Assembly: GCF_003402235.1 (NCBI RefSeq) | Contig: NZ_QEWO01000003.1 | Coordinates: 248,001 to 312,000, forward strand | Origin: Parahaliea mediterranea | GTDB taxonomy: Bacteria > Pseudomonadota > Gammaproteobacteria > Pseudomonadales > Halieaceae | Length of the DNA: 64,000 bases | Reading direction: 5' to 3' | Shown here: piece by piece, positions 62,769-64,000 of the stretch | Numbering within the stretch: position 1 is the stretch's first letter | Layout of the letters: every line of letters begins with the position of its first letter | Made by a program: the position numbers and the translations under genes | Notes under the pieces: model-generated | Seen by the model: the letters and a program-made list of their open reading frames with translations, nothing else | The model's database searches: none | Told to the model about the DNA's origin: nothing

Positions 62769-63371
62769 TTACAGCTTGTCGGCGTTGTCCGACAGGTAAG
62801 CAGCGACACCGTCCGGAGACGCATCCATGCCCTTGTCGCCTTTGTTCCAGCCAGCCGGGCACACTTCACCGTGCTCCTCGTGGAACTGCAGCGCCTCAAC
62901 CAGGCGGATCAGCTCGTCGATGTTGCGGCCCAGCGGCAGGTCGTTGACCAGCTGCGAGCGCACCAGGCCTTCTTTGTCGATCAGGAAGGCGCCACGGAAG
63001 GCCACGCCACCGGCGGACTCCACATCAAAAGCGCGGGCGATGTCGTGATTGACGTCGGCGGCCATGGTGTAGGACACCGCGCCAATGCCGCCCTTCTCGA
63101 CCGGCGTGTTACGCCAGGCATTGTGAGTGAACTGGGAATCGATGGACACGGCCACCACTTCCACACCCAGCTCGCGGAACTTGTCCATGCGGTGATCAAG
63201 GGCGATCAGCTCGGAGGGGCAAACGAAGGTGAAGTCCAGCGGGTAGAAGAACACCAGGCCGTATTTGCCGGCCATTTGCTCGGAACGCTTGTAGGAATCA
63301 ACGATTTCACCACTGCCCAGTACAGCAGCGACATCAAAATCCGGTGCGGGTTTACCGACTAATACGCCCAT
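62769..63371 (-). CDS. Typical 2-Cys peroxiredoxin (AhpC/TSA family)
   Basis: The 200-residue protein reduces hydrogen peroxide and organic hydroperoxides. It has the peroxidatic Cys51 in FYPLDFTFVCPSELIALD and the resolving Cys in EHGEVCPAGWNKG (about 172), so it works as a disulfide-linked dimer or decamer. The C-terminal tail is the length seen in typical 2-Cys enzymes. It is a single-gene unit with its own terminator, and it is divergent from the bacterioferritin-linked genes, which also deal with iron and oxidative stress. Confidence 0.95.
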   Translation of the reverse strand: MGVLVGKPAPDFDVAAVLGSGEIVDSYKRSEQMAGKYGLVFFYPLDFTFVCPSELIALDHRMDKFRELGVEVVAVSIDSQFTHNAWRNTPVEKGGIGAVSYTMAADVNHDIARAFDVESAGGVAFRGAFLIDKEGLVRSQLVNDLPLGRNIDELIRLVEALQFHEEHGEVCPAGWNKGDKGMDASPDGVAAYLSDNADKL

Positions 63372-63521
63372 TGTCTTAACTCCATTGGTTTGGCTTGGGG
63401 ATGGCAGATGCCCGGCGCTGCCGGGCCGATTGCGCGTTGCAGTTTACACAGTGCGGGCGGCGGCGGCCATTTCAAGGGGCAGGCGCCCACACATTCCTGA
63501 ACTTTCTGTCATTGAATACTG

Positions 63522-63550
63522 TTGACAACCATTCTCATTAGCATTACTTT
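63522..63550 (+). promoter_or_regulatory. bfd promoter overlapping a Fur-box-like sequence
   Basis: TTGACA at 63522-63527 is a perfect -35, and TACTTT at 63545-63550 is a fair -10 with 17-nt spacing. The spacer, ACCATTCTCATTAGCAT, is A/T-rich and resembles Fur-box hexamers (NATWAT-like repeats on the minus strand). Fur binding here would block RNA polymerase, which fits iron control of bfd in other gammas. The match to the Fur consensus is moderate. Confidence 0.55.
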
Positions 63551-63582
63551 GCGAATCAACAGATCCTGACAGGTGGCGTCCC

Positions 63583-63789
63583 ATGTACGTCTGCATTTGC
63601 AAAGGCATTACCGATACCCAGATTCGCGCGGCGGTGCAAGATGGCGCCAGCAGTATCCGTGAGGTGCGCAGCGCCCTGGGTGTGGCCAGCCAGTGCGGCA
63701 AGTGCGGTATTCTCGCCCGGGACATTGTGCGGGAATCGCTGGACAGTCTGCCCGGCGCCGAGCAGCAGCTCTTCTATGCCGTGACCTGA
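63583..63789 (+). CDS. bfd: Bacterioferritin-associated ferredoxin
   Basis: Bfd binds bacterioferritin and passes electrons to its heme to release stored iron. The 68-residue protein has the four cluster Cys at 4, 6, 38 and 41 (MYVCICKG and SQCGKCGILA), giving a 2Fe-2S site of the Fer2_BFD type. The start is ATG; the upstream Fur-like promoter suggests induction when iron is low. It is followed, in the same direction, by bfr, with a terminator between them. Confidence 0.95.
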   Translation: MYVCICKGITDTQIRAAVQDGASSIREVRSALGVASQCGKCGILARDIVRESLDSLPGAEQQLFYAVT

Positions 63790-63806
63790 ACACAAAACGC
63801 ATCACC

Positions 63807-63843
63807 AACCCCGCCCGGCCAGCGCCGCGCGGGGTTTTATTTT
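63807..63843 (+). terminator. Rho-independent terminator after bfd
   Basis: AACCCCGC pairs with GCGGGGTT around a loop, and a T-rich run (TTTTATTTT) follows. It sits about 20 nt after the bfd stop, so bfr has its own transcript at least in part. Confidence 0.85.
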
Positions 63844-63855
63844 GCCTAAAACACC

Positions 63856-63870
63856 TGATAATCACTCTGA
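63856..63870 (+). promoter_or_regulatory. Fur-box-like sequence upstream of bfr
   Basis: TGATAATCACTCTGA matches the 7-1-7 Fur pattern TGATAATnATTATCA at 11 of 14 positions. A possible -35/-10 pair (TTCAAA and TAACTT, 17 nt apart) follows at about 63877-63905. Both are by-eye matches. Confidence 0.4.
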
Positions 63871-63972
63871 TTGCGATTCAAAATATTCAATAAAATCAAT
63901 AACTTAGCTTGACATATCGGCTTGTATAGCCCACTCTTCCCCTATCTACAACTCACGGTGGAGGCACACGCT

Positions 63973-64000
63973 ATGAAAGGCGACGCAAAAGTCATCGGGC
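63973..64000 (+). CDS. bfr: Bacterioferritin, first codons (runs off the right edge)
   Basis: Only nine full codons are present, reading MKGDAKVIG, which matches the usual bacterioferritin start MKGDxKVI. A GGTGGAGG ribosome site lies upstream. Bacterioferritin is the heme-containing 24-mer iron store; the neighbouring bfd gene, its electron donor for iron release, supports the call. Confidence 0.75.

Overview
The window comes from a high-G+C gammaproteobacterium. The core gene orders match those known from Pseudomonas and related gammas: aspS-yebC-ruvCAB-ybgC-tolQRAB-pal-cpoB-queE-queC-tRNA-Lys, and lipB-ybeD-dacA-rlpA-mltB-rodA-mrdA-rlmH-rsfS-nadD-proA. The accessory content (P450, PQQ dehydrogenase, TonB receptor next to acyl-CoA genes, pectin-acetylesterase-like enzyme) suggests a marine heterotroph, possibly Halieaceae/Cellvibrionales. 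That placement is inference.

Layout. 1-4.8 kb: end of a cytochrome P450 gene with a cupin gene, a YqaA-type membrane protein, a pectin-acetylesterase-family protein, an unknown anchored protein and an SGNH lipoprotein. 4.9-10.4 kb: a tight plus-strand run that makes putrescine from agmatine (aguA, aguB) and encodes two small MscS-like channels, a soluble MgtE-N/CBS protein and the Mg2+ transporter MgtE. 10.5-11.6 kb: a DUF2784 protein and an IPTL-CTERM-like surface protein. 11.8-24.0 kb: the minus-strand core block (tRNA-Lys, queuosine genes, Tol-Pal, RuvABC, YebC, AspRS and an FmdB-type gene broken by one base in a homopolymer). 24.2-29.4 kb: an HU protein with a histone-H1-like tail, proS, a lytic transglycosylase and two divergent regulators. 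29.4-38.6 kb: MATE transporter, acyl-CoA desaturase, glutathione peroxidase, prfC, a RegB/RegA redox two-component pair and a PQQ/heme c alcohol dehydrogenase, then a decayed remnant of a second PQQ-type sugar dehydrogenase.

39-51.8 kb is an accessory block with visibly lower G+C. It holds an NmrA-like reductase, a five-gene minus-strand operon (acyl-CoA dehydrogenase, SCP2-type thiolase, acyl-CoA ligase, saccharopine-dehydrogenase-like oxidoreductase, SDR), a divergent AraC regulator, another SDR, a TonB-dependent receptor and a DUF3237 protein. It reads as an uptake and CoA-dependent degradation pathway for an unidentified hydrophobic acid or alcohol. It sits next to lipB where lipA is often found. 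51.8-61.8 kb is the lipoate and cell-elongation cluster running through to proA.

61.85-62.77 kb has no conventional gene. It carries two related elements in inverted orientation, each about 230-255 bp and each bounded by its own terminal inverted repeats. They share a nearly identical core with a conserved reading frame, and I regard them as the most novel-looking sequence here. 62.8-64.0 kb holds a 2-Cys peroxiredoxin, bacterioferritin-associated ferredoxin with a Fur-like promoter, and the first codons of bacterioferritin. A second recurring theme is short tandem duplications sitting on or beside stop codons at five separate places.
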